A program made the position numbers and the translations under genes. The notes below the pieces were generated by a model. That model saw only the letters and a program-made list of their open reading frames with translations, searched no databases and was not told the DNA's origin. This document shows, in pieces, positions 26,756 through 35,937 of a stretch of DNA of 61,336 nucleotides. This DNA is from Planctomycetaceae bacterium (GTDB lineage Bacteria; Planctomycetota; Planctomycetia; Pirellulales; Pirellulaceae): positions 1-61,336 of the forward strand of contig PAQH01000108.1 of assembly GCA_002709225.1 (NCBI GenBank), in the 5' to 3' direction. The stretch's first letter is position 1. The number at the start of each line of letters is the position of its first letter.

Positions 26756-27694
26756 ATGTGTGCCTGTAAATGGCTGTTGTCTCTCCTCCTCGTTTTATGG
26801 ACCGGAAGCCTGGGGAGTATCTTGAATGCGGTAGAAGGCACACCCAGTGGTGTACGAGTGATTCGGGTTGCCGCGTTGTCTTTCGTCCCTGCCAAATTTG
26901 GTTTGCAGACGAATGCCGACCGTCTGGCGTCCATGTTTCGGCAGGCCCGTCGCGGAGGCGCCGTCATAGCGGTGGCGCCGGAGGGTGCGCTGGAAGGTTA
27001 CGTGGTCAATGAGATTATTGCGGGCCAGGCCAGCCCCGAGAAGATGAAGCAGGTTGCTGTGACCTGCGATGGGCCCCTGATCGGTCGGTTTCGAAAACTG
27101 GCTCGTGAACTGGGAATGTGCCTGGCGTTTGGCTTTGCGGAGAGGCAGGCGGAGAATGTCTACAACGCAGCTATATTTATCGACGACCAAGGGCAGGTTC
27201 GTGGCAAATATCATAAGATGCAATTTGCCGAGGGATACCATCCGTCATGGTGGTTTAATCGGTTAGGGCAGCGCAGCCGTGCTTTTGACACGCCCTTTGG
27301 GCGCTGTGGATTCTTAATCTGCAATGACCGTTGGAACCCGCGGTTGGCGAGAATTCCCGTACTCGACGGGGCACAATTTCTGCTGATTCCGTCATTTGGT
27401 TCCCGGTCGCGCGCCCAGGATGAAGCGGTTCTGAGCCGAGGTCGCGAAAACGATGTACCGGTCGTTGAGGCGAATGTGGGGGTCACGTTGATTGTCGACA
27501 ACAATCAGGTTGCCGCGGTGGATCGCCTGGAAGAGGGAATCACGTTCGCGAACATCACGATACGGCCGGCTACCGTCGCGTCGGTTGCTGAACGCAACCA
27601 GGTCGAGCAGGAGTTTCTCACGCAGCGGGTCGAGGCGATGAGGCGGCTGTACCAGCGGACCATGAAGCGGGTCCGAGCAGAGCCCCCCGAGTGA
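26756..27694 (+). CDS. Exported carbon-nitrogen hydrolase (nitrilase superfamily)
   Basis: A 312-residue protein of the nitrilase/amidase superfamily, which cleaves C-N bonds in nitriles, amides or carbamoyl groups through a Glu-Lys-Cys triad. The triad is visible: Glu76 in APEGALEGY, Lys154 in GKYHKMQ and Cys189 in GFLICNDRW. A typical R-x-x-D-V-P-V-V-E-A-N segment follows. The ATG at 26756 begins a signal peptide (CKWLLSLLLVLWTGSLGS), so the enzyme is probably exported, which is unusual because most family members are cytoplasmic. An upstream TTG start at 26729 is less likely. The substrate is unknown. Confidence 0.87.
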   Translation: MCACKWLLSLLLVLWTGSLGSILNAVEGTPSGVRVIRVAALSFVPAKFGLQTNADRLASMFRQARRGGAVIAVAPEGALEGYVVNEIIAGQASPEKMKQVAVTCDGPLIGRFRKLARELGMCLAFGFAERQAENVYNAAIFIDDQGQVRGKYHKMQFAEGYHPSWWFNRLGQRSRAFDTPFGRCGFLICNDRWNPRLARIPVLDGAQFLLIPSFGSRSRAQDEAVLSRGRENDVPVVEANVGVTLIVDNNQVAAVDRLEEGITFANITIRPATVASVAERNQVEQEFLTQRVEAMRRLYQRTMKRVRAEPPE

Positions 27695-27718
27695 GCATCG
27701 CTGTGGGGCGTCGAGCGT

Positions 27719-28339
27719 TCACGCTCTTAGGACTTTGCGTTGCAGACGTACTGACCCGTTGTGGTGATATGTGAGCAGCAACGCGCCGTGTCGCGCGTGC
27801 TGTTCGAAGAGCTGGGCAATGACTTCTGCTTCTGAGGGCCAGGGAAATGCGAACACGACTGCGAAGTCGGTAAGATCCCGCTCAAGGGTCCCGTAGGCGT
27901 CATCGGCTTCGGTAGTCATCCAGAAGAAATCTTCACCGGGAGGCACTTCCGGTGCGTCGGCTGTGGGGGGGATATAGCTTCCTGTGACGAAGGTAGCTGA
28001 TAACCGGTGTCGCGCTGCCAACGTCACCGCCGCGGTGACGAGGGTGGGCTCGACTTCAATGCCGCAGGCGTCAAAATCGTACAGCGAGGCCAGCATCGTG
28101 ACGATGCCGAGGCCACTACCCCACTCGCAAAACGTATTTCCTGTGGCCAGCCGGCAGTCGACGATCGTGGCGACGGCGCGGGCGACTCGCTGATAGTCGC
28201 AGGGTACGAAGCCGAGTGGCGGTCCCGCTGGTTGCGCGTCTAAGGACGAGGCCAGCTGTTCCGCTTCCCGCAGCAGTACCGCGCCCGGCTGGGGCAAAGA
28301 TAAGGCCTGGTCGGGTAAAGCGACGTCGATCAGTGGCAC
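27719..28339 (-). CDS. Class I SAM-dependent methyltransferase-like protein
   Basis: A 206-residue cytoplasmic protein. Motif I of class I methyltransferases is visible as FCEWGSGLGIVT at residues 70-81. An acidic second strand follows (ACGIEVEPTL), then a strand with FVTGSY. The usual motif IV is not obvious. The region with WPSEAEVIAQLFEQHARHGALLLTYH resembles the late strand of the fold. The start appears to be GTG at 28339. It is the last gene of the minus-strand run, 64 bp after the PPC-domain gene. The substrate is unknown. Confidence 0.75.
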   Translation of the reverse strand: MPLIDVALPDQALSLPQPGAVLLREAEQLASSLDAQPAGPPLGFVPCDYQRVARAVATIVDCRLATGNTFCEWGSGLGIVTMLASLYDFDACGIEVEPTLVTAAVTLAARHRLSATFVTGSYIPPTADAPEVPPGEDFFWMTTEADDAYGTLERDLTDFAVVFAFPWPSEAEVIAQLFEQHARHGALLLTYHHNGSVRLQRKVLRA

Positions 28340-28403
28340 GGCGGCCGGCTCTTGTCAGACCGAAAGCAGGTAGACAGGGTTCGGTCGAAGTGAAATAGCG
28401 GTG

Positions 28404-30770
28404 TCAACGTTGTGGGGCGACCACCTGTAAGGGTGCTTCGGCAAATATGGGGTCGCCGGAGCGCAAGGGACGGCCTCGCACAGTGATGTTTTCTACCGGG
28501 CGAATAGTGGCTCGCACCGAGAGCGGTGCGTTGAAAGGGCCCGCGTCACCGGTAAAACGGATCTCTAGAGTGGCCGCTGTCTGGTCGGGAGGGAGTACGA
28601 CTGGGGTGACTTCAATACCTTTCATATGGTCGCCATGATGTACCGAAAGCGTCACCGGTAGGGGCAAACTGCGGTCCCGTCGGATGCGGACTTCAACGCG
28701 GGCGGGTCGGTCCGCGCTGGCCAGAATGGATTTGGTTTCCAGGGCGATGGAGATCGGACCGGCACTAGGTTGGATCATGATCTGGTCGGGAGCGGTCTTT
28801 GAAGTGTAGGCGACGGTATGGCGACTACCGTCGATGTCCACCAATTCTCCATAGACCATGATGACTGTGCGCCCCGTCAGCCCGACTTTGGTCCAGGTGG
28901 ACACCTGGAGTGGGTAATCAAACTGGGATGTCGCGTCCGGAATTTCGATCACAGTGCCGGTAGTTCCCATTTGATGCCGGATCTGCTGGTCCGCAACCCG
29001 CGCAAACAGCTTGCCTTCGAACCCGCCACGGTCGAGTTGATAACGTCGGTAATGGGTCGTTCCACGTAACGCGAAAGGGATCTTGTATTCGCCGGTAAAT
29101 TTGAATGGAGCGGCGAGTGCGGTGGTCAAAAAAACGGTGTCGAATTCACGTTCTCCGGCATCGAGATGATAGGTCGCGGGTCGCGTGACGATCTTCTTTT
29201 CGGGCAGTTCGGCAGTGCCGCGTACTGCGATGCGCGTTGCCTGGACGGATTTCTCGGGACCGGCTTGTAGTTTCAATTTCGCGGCCTTCTTGTTTCCCGG
29301 GATCGTTGCTTCGGTGGCGGTGACCCCTTCTGGGAGCTGGTCCGCGGTCAACTTAATTTCGCCGCTGAAACCACCAAGTCGTATCGCATTGACAGTCAGT
29401 TCCGCCGCCCCGCCACGTATTAACGTGATCGCGTGTTGTGCGGGCTGGAGGCGAAAATCGGGAGTCGCCGGAGAGCTTACCTGTAGCCGGTAAATGAACC
29501 GCGGGCCACCGCGTCCTGGGAACCGTTCCGAAACACGCAAGCGGTAGATGCCCGCCTTAGGAAAGGTAAACGTGCTCCGCGCCTCGGTGCGGAAAAGTTC
29601 CTTGCCAGTGGAATCCGAGGCGACCAGTAATGGGTTTAGTGGATTACCTTGGCGACGTCCACGAAACGCAAACTCCAGGACTTGACCCTCTGTCACTTCG
29701 AGTTGCCAGAAGTCGTGGTCGTCAGGCGTTGATACGCGTCCATTGAACACGACAGGAGCCCGCCGCACGGGCGTCACTGTAGCATCTTCGTTGGGTTCCG
29801 CTTCGAGCGACTCGGGGAAGTCGCCGAGTTCGACCAAAGCATGCTGCTGAGTCCCGGCGACGGGGATACCGGTGCGGTACTGGTCTGGGCCGTCTGCGGG
29901 CAAGGAGACTTCGACCCGGTCGGCGGGGACGTGTTGGCCGAGTAACTGGAACGAAACATTGGTGCCACGTTGTCCTCCCAGCGGGTACGTCCCATCCAGG
30001 TGCGGCCCGTTGGTAATGGTGAGGCGGTATACGGAGCTCTGCAGGCCACCAAACCGTACATCTTGGATTGCTGCCTGGTAGGTGCCATCTTGCGGTGCGA
30101 TGAAACGTAGGAATGAGTCTGAGCCGAAGTGATCCGTATTTTCGGCGATCCGTCGACCTTGGCTGTCGCGGATTTCGAGGTGTGAATCGAGCGACGAGCC
30201 AAGCCGGGCGGCATTGACTTCGCAAGTGATGGATTCTCCAGCCTGGGCGGTGAAACTCCACAGATCGACATCTTCACGCGGGTAGATGCGGCCGTTTACG
30301 GTGATCGGAAGAGTAACAGTTTCAGCGAGCGCGTGCCCTGAAACCTCATGTTCAATGGCCTCGGGCAGATCCCCAATGACAAAGCGTCGTGGTGGAGTCC
30401 CCCCTTGCGCGGTCCAGACCTGCCAGTACCGCATTCCCAAGGCCGCGTCCGCCGTGATGCGGAGTGATGCTGCGTAATCTCGAGGAAACAGGTGTTCTTC
30501 AGAGAAATACGTTTGCGGTACGACAACCTGCGGGAACACCCGGGTTTCGGTGGGTAGAATCCGTTCGGGTCCGGCGACACCATCACCGACGAGTTCCAGC
30601 GATGCGCCTTGATGCAGGTACAGCCCCCCAATGCGGACCTGCACAGTGGTGCCGCGTTGGCCGCCGGCGGGAAAGATGTAAGATGTCGACGGGTGAACGG
30701 CTGCCGCCGGGCCGACCGCGAACAGCGTTAGGCAGGCCAGTGTCCCCAAAGCAGTACGGAAGGTTTTCAT
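28404..30770 (-). CDS. Exported PPC-domain (pre-peptidase C-terminal) multi-beta-domain protein
   Basis: A 788-residue secreted protein. The ATG at 30770 starts a signal peptide (FRTALGTLACLTLFAVGPAAA). The frame extends upstream, but with a basic non-conserved sequence. Two segments of the form FPAGGQRGT and YPLGGQRGTNV begin beta-domains typical of planctomycete surface proteins. Two PPC-type repeats follow the patterns ING-R-I-Y-P-REDVDLWSFTAQAG and FNGRVSTPDDHDFWQLEVTEG. The C-terminal half contains further Ig-like strands (TLIRGGAAELTVNAIRLGG and IRRDRSLPLPVTLSVHHG). No protease domain is present. It lies 68 bp downstream of a DUF1501 gene in the same orientation and is a recurrent neighbour of DUF1501/DUF1549 genes in planctomycetes. 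Confidence 0.88.
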   Translation of the reverse strand: MKTFRTALGTLACLTLFAVGPAAAVHPSTSYIFPAGGQRGTTVQVRIGGLYLHQGASLELVGDGVAGPERILPTETRVFPQVVVPQTYFSEEHLFPRDYAASLRITADAALGMRYWQVWTAQGGTPPRRFVIGDLPEAIEHEVSGHALAETVTLPITVNGRIYPREDVDLWSFTAQAGESITCEVNAARLGSSLDSHLEIRDSQGRRIAENTDHFGSDSFLRFIAPQDGTYQAAIQDVRFGGLQSSVYRLTITNGPHLDGTYPLGGQRGTNVSFQLLGQHVPADRVEVSLPADGPDQYRTGIPVAGTQQHALVELGDFPESLEAEPNEDATVTPVRRAPVVFNGRVSTPDDHDFWQLEVTEGQVLEFAFRGRRQGNPLNPLLVASDSTGKELFRTEARSTFTFPKAGIYRLRVSERFPGRGGPRFIYRLQVSSPATPDFRLQPAQHAITLIRGGAAELTVNAIRLGGFSGEIKLTADQLPEGVTATEATIPGNKKAAKLKLQAGPEKSVQATRIAVRGTAELPEKKIVTRPATYHLDAGEREFDTVFLTTALAAPFKFTGEYKIPFALRGTTHYRRYQLDRGGFEGKLFARVADQQIRHQMGTTGTVIEIPDATSQFDYPLQVSTWTKVGLTGRTVIMVYGELVDIDGSRHTVAYTSKTAPDQIMIQPSAGPISIALETKSILASADRPARVEVRIRRDRSLPLPVTLSVHHGDHMKGIEVTPVVLPPDQTAATLEIRFTGDAGPFNAPLSVRATIRPVENITVRGRPLRSGDPIFAEAPLQVVAPQR

Positions 30771-30838
30771 CGTGGATCCTCGAAGCCGCGAACCGTGGCG
30801 GCGATTACCGGCAGTGTTACGGTGGCCTGCTACAGAAG

Positions 30839-32131
30839 TTAGAGCAACTCCTCGATCACCCGCCCACCATCGAGAATTTTGATGGGGCGTTTCTCGAGGG
30901 TGTAGACGAGCTTCTCGGTATCGACTCCGAGCAGGTGGAACATGGTGGCGGCGAAATCCTTGGGACCGATCGGATTGTCGGCCGGTTTTGCGGCCCACTC
31001 ATCCGAGGTGCCGACGACGCGGCCGCCTTGAATCCCACCACCCGCCATCGTCAACGTGAAACAAGGTCCCCAGTGGTCACGCCCCGCATCCTTGTTGATT
31101 TTGGGAGTGCGCCCGAATTCACCACTGACTACAACCACGGTCTTCTCCAGCATTCCGCGATCGGACAAGTCACGCAGTAGCTCGGAAAGTGCCTTGTCGA
31201 GATGTGGTAGCAGGTTGGTTTTGAGATCGCCAAAGTTGTTGGCATGGGTGTCCCAGTTGTTGTGGTTAATCATGACATAACGCGACCCGGATTCCACGAG
31301 TCGTCGGGCGAGCAGACACGACTGACCGAGTGTATGATTGCCGTAAGCTTGCCGAGCCTGTTCGGGTTCGCTTTGCAGATCGAATGCTTTTTTCGCTTCG
31401 GGTGAGGTCATCAAGCTGAACGCGCGCTCACGGAATTTGTTGAAGGCTCCCGCTTTTCCACGGGTTTCGACTTGCCGTTGAAATCGGTCGACGGTCGCCA
31501 GCAGCCCGCGTCGGTTGGACAGTCGGTTGGTGTTGATGTCGAGCGGCGGTGCGAGGTCGGGGACGGAAAAGCCAGGGAAGCTGGGGTCGGCGTCGATCAG
31601 GAAGGGGGCCGCAGAAGAACCCAGGAACTGCGGTCCCGCACTGGCGTGCATGGCTGGCAGTACCACGTAGGGGGGGACGGAGTTGCGCCCGCCGTGCGTA
31701 TAGGACGCAACCGAACCAAATGCCGGGTGAGGTGTATTGCGGTAGCCAGTCAACATGTATTTATCGGCGGAGCCATGCCCGGAATCGCCGTGGGCGAACG
31801 AGCGAATCAAGGAAAACTTGTCGGCGTGCTGTGCGCAGAATGGCATGTGCTCACCCACTTCGATCCCCGAGACGTTGGTCGCGATCGGTGAGAATTCTCC
31901 GCGCACTTCCGCGGGCGCGTCAGGTTTCAGGTCGAAGGTGTCGATGGTACTCAGGCCACCCAACAGGAAGATGTAAATCACGGACACGTCGTCGGCAGCT
32001 GTGGAGGCTGCCAGCGCTTGTTGCTCGAGAGACATAGGGAGTGTCGCTCCCCAACCGAAGGCACCTGCAGCACCAATCCGCATGAAGTCCCGCCGTCGGA
32101 TTCCGTCACAAAATGGTCGTGAGCGTGGCAT
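30839..32131 (-). CDS. DUF1501 protein (Tat-exported, HW-type), partner of the Big2-DUF1549 gene
   Basis: A 430-residue DUF1501 protein. The ATG at 32131 has GAGAGGAA about 7 nt upstream. The N terminus is FCDGIRRRDFMRIGAAG, the CDG box joined to a twin-arginine motif. Landmarks are FLLGGLSTIDTFDLKP (GGLS in place of GGPS), NNWDTHANNFGDLK, SGEFGRTPKINKDAGRDHW and MAGGGIQGGRVVG. The C terminus KILDGGRVIEELL is the usual closing helix. It sits 83 bp after the Big2-DUF1549-DUF1553 gene and is the GRDHW subtype, unlike the GRDHH copies that accompany the other PSD1 genes. Confidence 0.94.
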   Translation of the reverse strand: MPRSRPFCDGIRRRDFMRIGAAGAFGWGATLPMSLEQQALAASTAADDVSVIYIFLLGGLSTIDTFDLKPDAPAEVRGEFSPIATNVSGIEVGEHMPFCAQHADKFSLIRSFAHGDSGHGSADKYMLTGYRNTPHPAFGSVASYTHGGRNSVPPYVVLPAMHASAGPQFLGSSAAPFLIDADPSFPGFSVPDLAPPLDINTNRLSNRRGLLATVDRFQRQVETRGKAGAFNKFRERAFSLMTSPEAKKAFDLQSEPEQARQAYGNHTLGQSCLLARRLVESGSRYVMINHNNWDTHANNFGDLKTNLLPHLDKALSELLRDLSDRGMLEKTVVVVSGEFGRTPKINKDAGRDHWGPCFTLTMAGGGIQGGRVVGTSDEWAAKPADNPIGPKDFAATMFHLLGVDTEKLVYTLEKRPIKILDGGRVIEELL

Positions 32132-32214
32132 CTGGTGGTTCCTCTCGTGAAAATGGTTCGGCCAGCGCGCCACGGTATGCCGTTGAGCACGCTGCTTTGT
32201 GGTTGATAGTCGTG

Positions 32215-34650
32215 TTAGTGTCGGAAAATGAACTCGATTGAGCAGAGCATGCTCCAGGCGAGGTCTTCGCTGGCAGTCCGGCGATCTGAGGCCTGTTGGA
32301 GGTACTCGAGTGCCCGGGTTTTTTCTGCAACAAACGGCGGGCGACTGAAGAACGTTAGGTAAATCGCATGGACAAGGCTTTCGTCGTCGTCGTGTGTTTT
32401 GACGAGTCGCGCCAAGGTGCCACCTTCGTGTCGCAGCTTTTGGTGGATGTCGGGTGAATTCATCAAATGCAGGGCCTGCGCGACGTTCGGTTCATCGAGT
32501 CGTTCGCAAACACAGGCGGACGTGCGCAGGGGACGCCCGAACAGTTTGAGGAAATAGTGTGAGACGCTACTGTCCCAGAGTTGAATCGCCCGGTAACCGC
32601 TCGGCACTCCCTCAAACTTTTCGGCAATGCCAGTGGCCTGGCTGACCGCGTCTAGGAGAACTTCTGCTTCTAAGGGGCGCAGCAACGCGTGCGAGTAATT
32701 TTGCTCGTCCAGACGATTACTGGCATTCGCCGTGGATGAGAGTTGATACACCCGCGACTGAGTGATGGTACGAATCAGTTGACGCAGGTCATAGTCGCTG
32801 TCGATGAAGCTTTGTGAGAGTGCCGTTAGTAACTCGGGATTCGTGGCGGGATTTGTGGCCCGCAGGTCGTCGACCGGTTCGATCAGGCCACGCCCCATGA
32901 AATGCGCCCACATACGATTTGCCAGATTTTTTGCGAACCAGGGATTCGTGGGGTCAGACAGCCAGGAAGCCAGAATACGCCGTCGATCGCCCTCGGCGGC
33001 TTCCTCGGGCATTTCCGTGCCCAGGGGATGGGGATGCACGACCTGCCCACTGCGGGGGTGTTTCGTTTGCGGATTCCCTTCGGTCCAGAGTACTTCTCCA
33101 CGTGGGGTGCCACGTTTCTTGACCTGGGTGAAGAAGGACTGCATTCCGAAATAGTCGGTTTGCGTCCAGATATCTGTGGGGTGGTGATGGCACTGGGCGC
33201 ACTCAATACGTAAACCCAGGAAAGTCTGGGCAACACGGCTGGCGAGTTTACCGGGATCACTGTCGACCTTGTAGAAATTGGCTTGTGGCACATCGAGAAG
33301 CGCGCCCTGCGCCGTGATGATCTCACGGACGAAGTCATCGTAGGGCTGATTCGCGGCGAAATTCTCTCGAATCCAGCGGTAGTAAGCGTACGCTGCTTTG
33401 TGCCCCAAGGCTTTCCTCTGGACACCCAGGAGATCCGACCATTTTAGCGCCCAATAGTCGGCGTATTCGGGGCGTTGGAACAACCGTTCCACCAATTGGG
33501 CGCGTCGATCTGAACTGGGGTCATTAAGAAAGCCCTGCACCTCGGTAGCCGAAGGGAGGGTTCCGATTACATCAAGATAGACACGGCGTGCGTATTCGGC
33601 GTCGTCTGCCAGCTCGGAGGGAAGAATGTTGAGCGCCCGTAGTTTTTTGTAGACCAGGCCGTCAATGAAGTTGTGTTCCGGCAAGTCCGGGTATTGGTCG
33701 ATTCTCTCGCCATGTGGAATCAGCCCTTGGAACATGGCGAATCGGTTCATGAATCCGGCACGTAAGGCCACCTGTCCAGGTCGATCGAGAGTCGTGACCA
33801 AGCCGAAGTCATTAATCGACGCCAGGCCTGGATTATTGGATTCGTACTGGGCGAGCCGCGTGACGTCACGTATGCGGCCGTCGGTATAATACGCCATGAC
33901 GCGTAACTGCTGACGGGAGTGTGTGGTAAGCACTCGTTTGCCAGGAGTGACGGTAATCCGGTCGACACGTGCTTCGGCATCGTCACCGTAGGGAGCACCT
34001 GCCGCCAGCCAGTCGCGCAGCGTGTCGTACTCGGGCATGCTGGGTGGGACACGCACGCCTCCGCCGTGAGGTTTGGTCCCCGACGCCTTCAGGAGTAGCA
34101 GGCTCTGTTCCGGAGCTGCTCGAAAAACGCGTCGGCCGCGGCTCTGGTGGACTATGGCGTGGTAGTCCGCCACGGGATCCGAGTTGAAGACCGACAATTT
34201 GAAGCCAGCTTGTCCTTCGGCTTTGCCGTGACAGCCAGCGCCGTTGCAGCCGAACTTGTCTAACAAGGGCATGACGTCGTTGACGAAGCTGAATTCACGC
34301 GGCGAAGCGGAGTTGGCCACCGTGACGGGCACGGTCAGCGTACGTCCTGAAACCTCGACCACGATCGTGCCTTGGCCGTCCGAGAGTGGCCTGGCGACAC
34401 CGCGCTGGTCGACGGAGACCACGTCGGGGGTGTCACTGTGGAAGGTGGCGGTGTCGCCGAGATCTTGCAGGCGTCCGCTGGTAGTCTTACCCGTGACCAA
34501 CAGCGTGTGTCGCGCTGCGGGGCCTTGCAGGGTGATTGTCGGCGGATCGACCTGCACTTCTACGACGTCGGCCTCCTCGGCCATTAGTGGAAACACGAGC
34601 CAGACACAGGTGGCCAGGACGCTCGCTGCCACAGCTTGAAGTCTGTTCAT
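32215..34650 (-). CDS. Big2-cytochrome-DUF1549-DUF1553 protein with CX4CH heme motif
   Basis: An 811-residue exported protein. A signal peptide (residues 1-24) is followed by a bacterial Ig-like (Big2) domain at about 30-115, with SDTPDVVSVDQRGVARPL. A heme-type motif CNGAGCHGK has its cysteines at 135 and 140; four residues between them instead of two. A second Ig-like segment lies at about 235-310. DUF1549 starts near 327 (FIDGLVYKKLRALNI) and carries CAQCHHHPTD near 481. DUF1553 starts near 555 (ILASWLSDPTNPWFAKNLANR) and continues almost to the end. A GTG at 34653 is an alternative start. It precedes its DUF1501 partner in the minus-strand run. The architecture differs from the other three PSD1 proteins of the window. 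Confidence 0.93.
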   Translation of the reverse strand: MNRLQAVAASVLATCVWLVFPLMAEEADVVEVQVDPPTITLQGPAARHTLLVTGKTTSGRLQDLGDTATFHSDTPDVVSVDQRGVARPLSDGQGTIVVEVSGRTLTVPVTVANSASPREFSFVNDVMPLLDKFGCNGAGCHGKAEGQAGFKLSVFNSDPVADYHAIVHQSRGRRVFRAAPEQSLLLLKASGTKPHGGGVRVPPSMPEYDTLRDWLAAGAPYGDDAEARVDRITVTPGKRVLTTHSRQQLRVMAYYTDGRIRDVTRLAQYESNNPGLASINDFGLVTTLDRPGQVALRAGFMNRFAMFQGLIPHGERIDQYPDLPEHNFIDGLVYKKLRALNILPSELADDAEYARRVYLDVIGTLPSATEVQGFLNDPSSDRRAQLVERLFQRPEYADYWALKWSDLLGVQRKALGHKAAYAYYRWIRENFAANQPYDDFVREIITAQGALLDVPQANFYKVDSDPGKLASRVAQTFLGLRIECAQCHHHPTDIWTQTDYFGMQSFFTQVKKRGTPRGEVLWTEGNPQTKHPRSGQVVHPHPLGTEMPEEAAEGDRRRILASWLSDPTNPWFAKNLANRMWAHFMGRGLIEPVDDLRATNPATNPELLTALSQSFIDSDYDLRQLIRTITQSRVYQLSSTANASNRLDEQNYSHALLRPLEAEVLLDAVSQATGIAEKFEGVPSGYRAIQLWDSSVSHYFLKLFGRPLRTSACVCERLDEPNVAQALHLMNSPDIHQKLRHEGGTLARLVKTHDDDESLVHAIYLTFFSRPPFVAEKTRALEYLQQASDRRTASEDLAWSMLCSIEFIFRH

Positions 34651-34757
34651 CACGTTTTCCCCCGCGGGTGTGAAGCAGCCGGAAGGTTCTAGGTGTCAGG
34701 ATCAAAACGAGCAGGGGGTGACAATCGCTCAGCGCGATATAAGTTACCCGGCCCCTC

Positions 34758-34788
34758 TCACCAAAGCCCGCTGCGCGGGCCTGGGTGA
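34758..34788. other. GC-rich imperfect hairpin in the WD40-Big2/DUF1549 intergenic region
   Basis: Inner stem GCCCGC (34766-34771) pairs perfectly with GCGGGC (34775-34780) around a TGC loop. After a symmetrical AAA/CTG internal loop, an outer stem TCACC (34758-34762) pairs with GGTGA (34784-34788). It lies downstream of the WD40 gene on the minus strand. No U-run follows, so it is a poor intrinsic terminator; a Rho-independent role is doubtful, and an mRNA-processing or stability element is possible. Confidence 0.4.
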
Positions 34789-34904
34789 TCTCGTTTCTGC
34801 CACGTACTATTCTAGCATCCCAGTGCTGTAACGGGAAAGAGCGGCCTGCCGCGGACCGTGCCCCCAGGACGGTTGCGGTGATCGGGGCGTGCGGTTACGG
34901 CCCG

Positions 34905-35915
34905 CTAGGCCTGGGCGGTCATCAGGTAAACTCGCAAATAGCCATCCGCCTGGGCGGTGACCAGCGTTTTCTGGTCGGGCGCCATGTCGAGGCCGCGGCC
35001 ACACGCTTTCAGAGGGAACGTGTGGAAAGGTTTTTCCTGGTCCGGGTGAAAGAACCAGAGGACCCCGCCGCCACCGCGGTGGGCGGCGGCCGCCACGAGG
35101 AAGCCGGCGGGGTGAAAACGGACTCCCCATCCGACCCCTTGGTAGTCACCGTCCTTGAGTTGTCGCAACGGCTTTCCTGTAACCCAGTCCAGGAGTAGCA
35201 CCAGGGCTCCTTGAATGCCTCCAAACGCGTTGCGGACATCGGTGACGCCGGCACAGGCGAGCAGTTGTCCGTCCGTGCTGAAACGCATGTCGCGGGCGCC
35301 ACCCATGTCGGCGGCGAACTTCTTGTCATACCCGGTCATCACGCTGGCATCGAGCGTTCTTGTTTCTTTCCCGGTCTGCAGATCCCAGACCTTGACGATG
35401 CCCATCAGGTCGCTCGATGCGAGGAAGCGGCCGCCCGGATGGAAATCGACGGAATAGACGTGCCGCTGGTGGCCGGCAAGTTCCCAGACGGTTTCGCGTT
35501 GCCCGGCATCCCAGACTTTGACCAGGTTGTCGTTACCACAAGTCGCGATCAGCTGGCCGTCCGATCGTGCGCGGACGCAACGCACCCAACCTTCGTGGGC
35601 TTTAAGCAGACGATCCGCTTGAGGTTGCCTGTCGCCGAGGGGCCACCAGCCCACGCGGCCATCCCATCCGGCGCTGAGAAGCCACTGGCCGTCCGCCGAA
35701 AAGTCCATTCCCCTGACCCAACTCTCGTGACCCGAAAGGGTGGTTTTTTCACCGGTTTCCAGCTCCCAACGGTAAATGTTGAGATCTTCTGCCCCGGCGA
35801 ACACGAATCGACCGCGAGGGTCGATCCGGCAGGTGGTCAACGGCCGTTCGTGCTGGAACTCGGCAGTCTGGTGTATCTGTTTCGGATCGATTGCAGTCAT
35901 GGATTTGCGGGGCAT
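34905..35915 (-). CDS. WD40-repeat beta-propeller protein
   Basis: A protein of about 336 residues composed of WD40 repeats. Recognisable repeats end in GWDGRVGWW, GNDNLVKVWD and SDLMGIVKVWD. Preceding segments include LSGHESWVRGMDFSADGQWL, LKAHEGWVRCVRARSDGQ and AGHQRHVYSVDFHPGGRFL. There is no signal peptide, in contrast to the exported products around it, so it may act in the cytoplasm as a binding scaffold. The start is uncertain between ATG at 35915 and ATG at 35900, and neither has a strong ribosome site. It begins 22 bp after the DUF1501 stop, suggesting one transcript. WD40 proteins often neighbour DUF1501 and DUF1549 genes in planctomycetes. Confidence 0.87.
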   Translation of the reverse strand: MPRKSMTAIDPKQIHQTAEFQHERPLTTCRIDPRGRFVFAGAEDLNIYRWELETGEKTTLSGHESWVRGMDFSADGQWLLSAGWDGRVGWWPLGDRQPQADRLLKAHEGWVRCVRARSDGQLIATCGNDNLVKVWDAGQRETVWELAGHQRHVYSVDFHPGGRFLASSDLMGIVKVWDLQTGKETRTLDASVMTGYDKKFAADMGGARDMRFSTDGQLLACAGVTDVRNAFGGIQGALVLLLDWVTGKPLRQLKDGDYQGVGWGVRFHPAGFLVAAAAHRGGGGVLWFFHPDQEKPFHTFPLKACGRGLDMAPDQKTLVTAQADGYLRVYLMTAQA

Positions 35916-35937
35916 TGAGAAGCAGCGAAGGGGGTGA

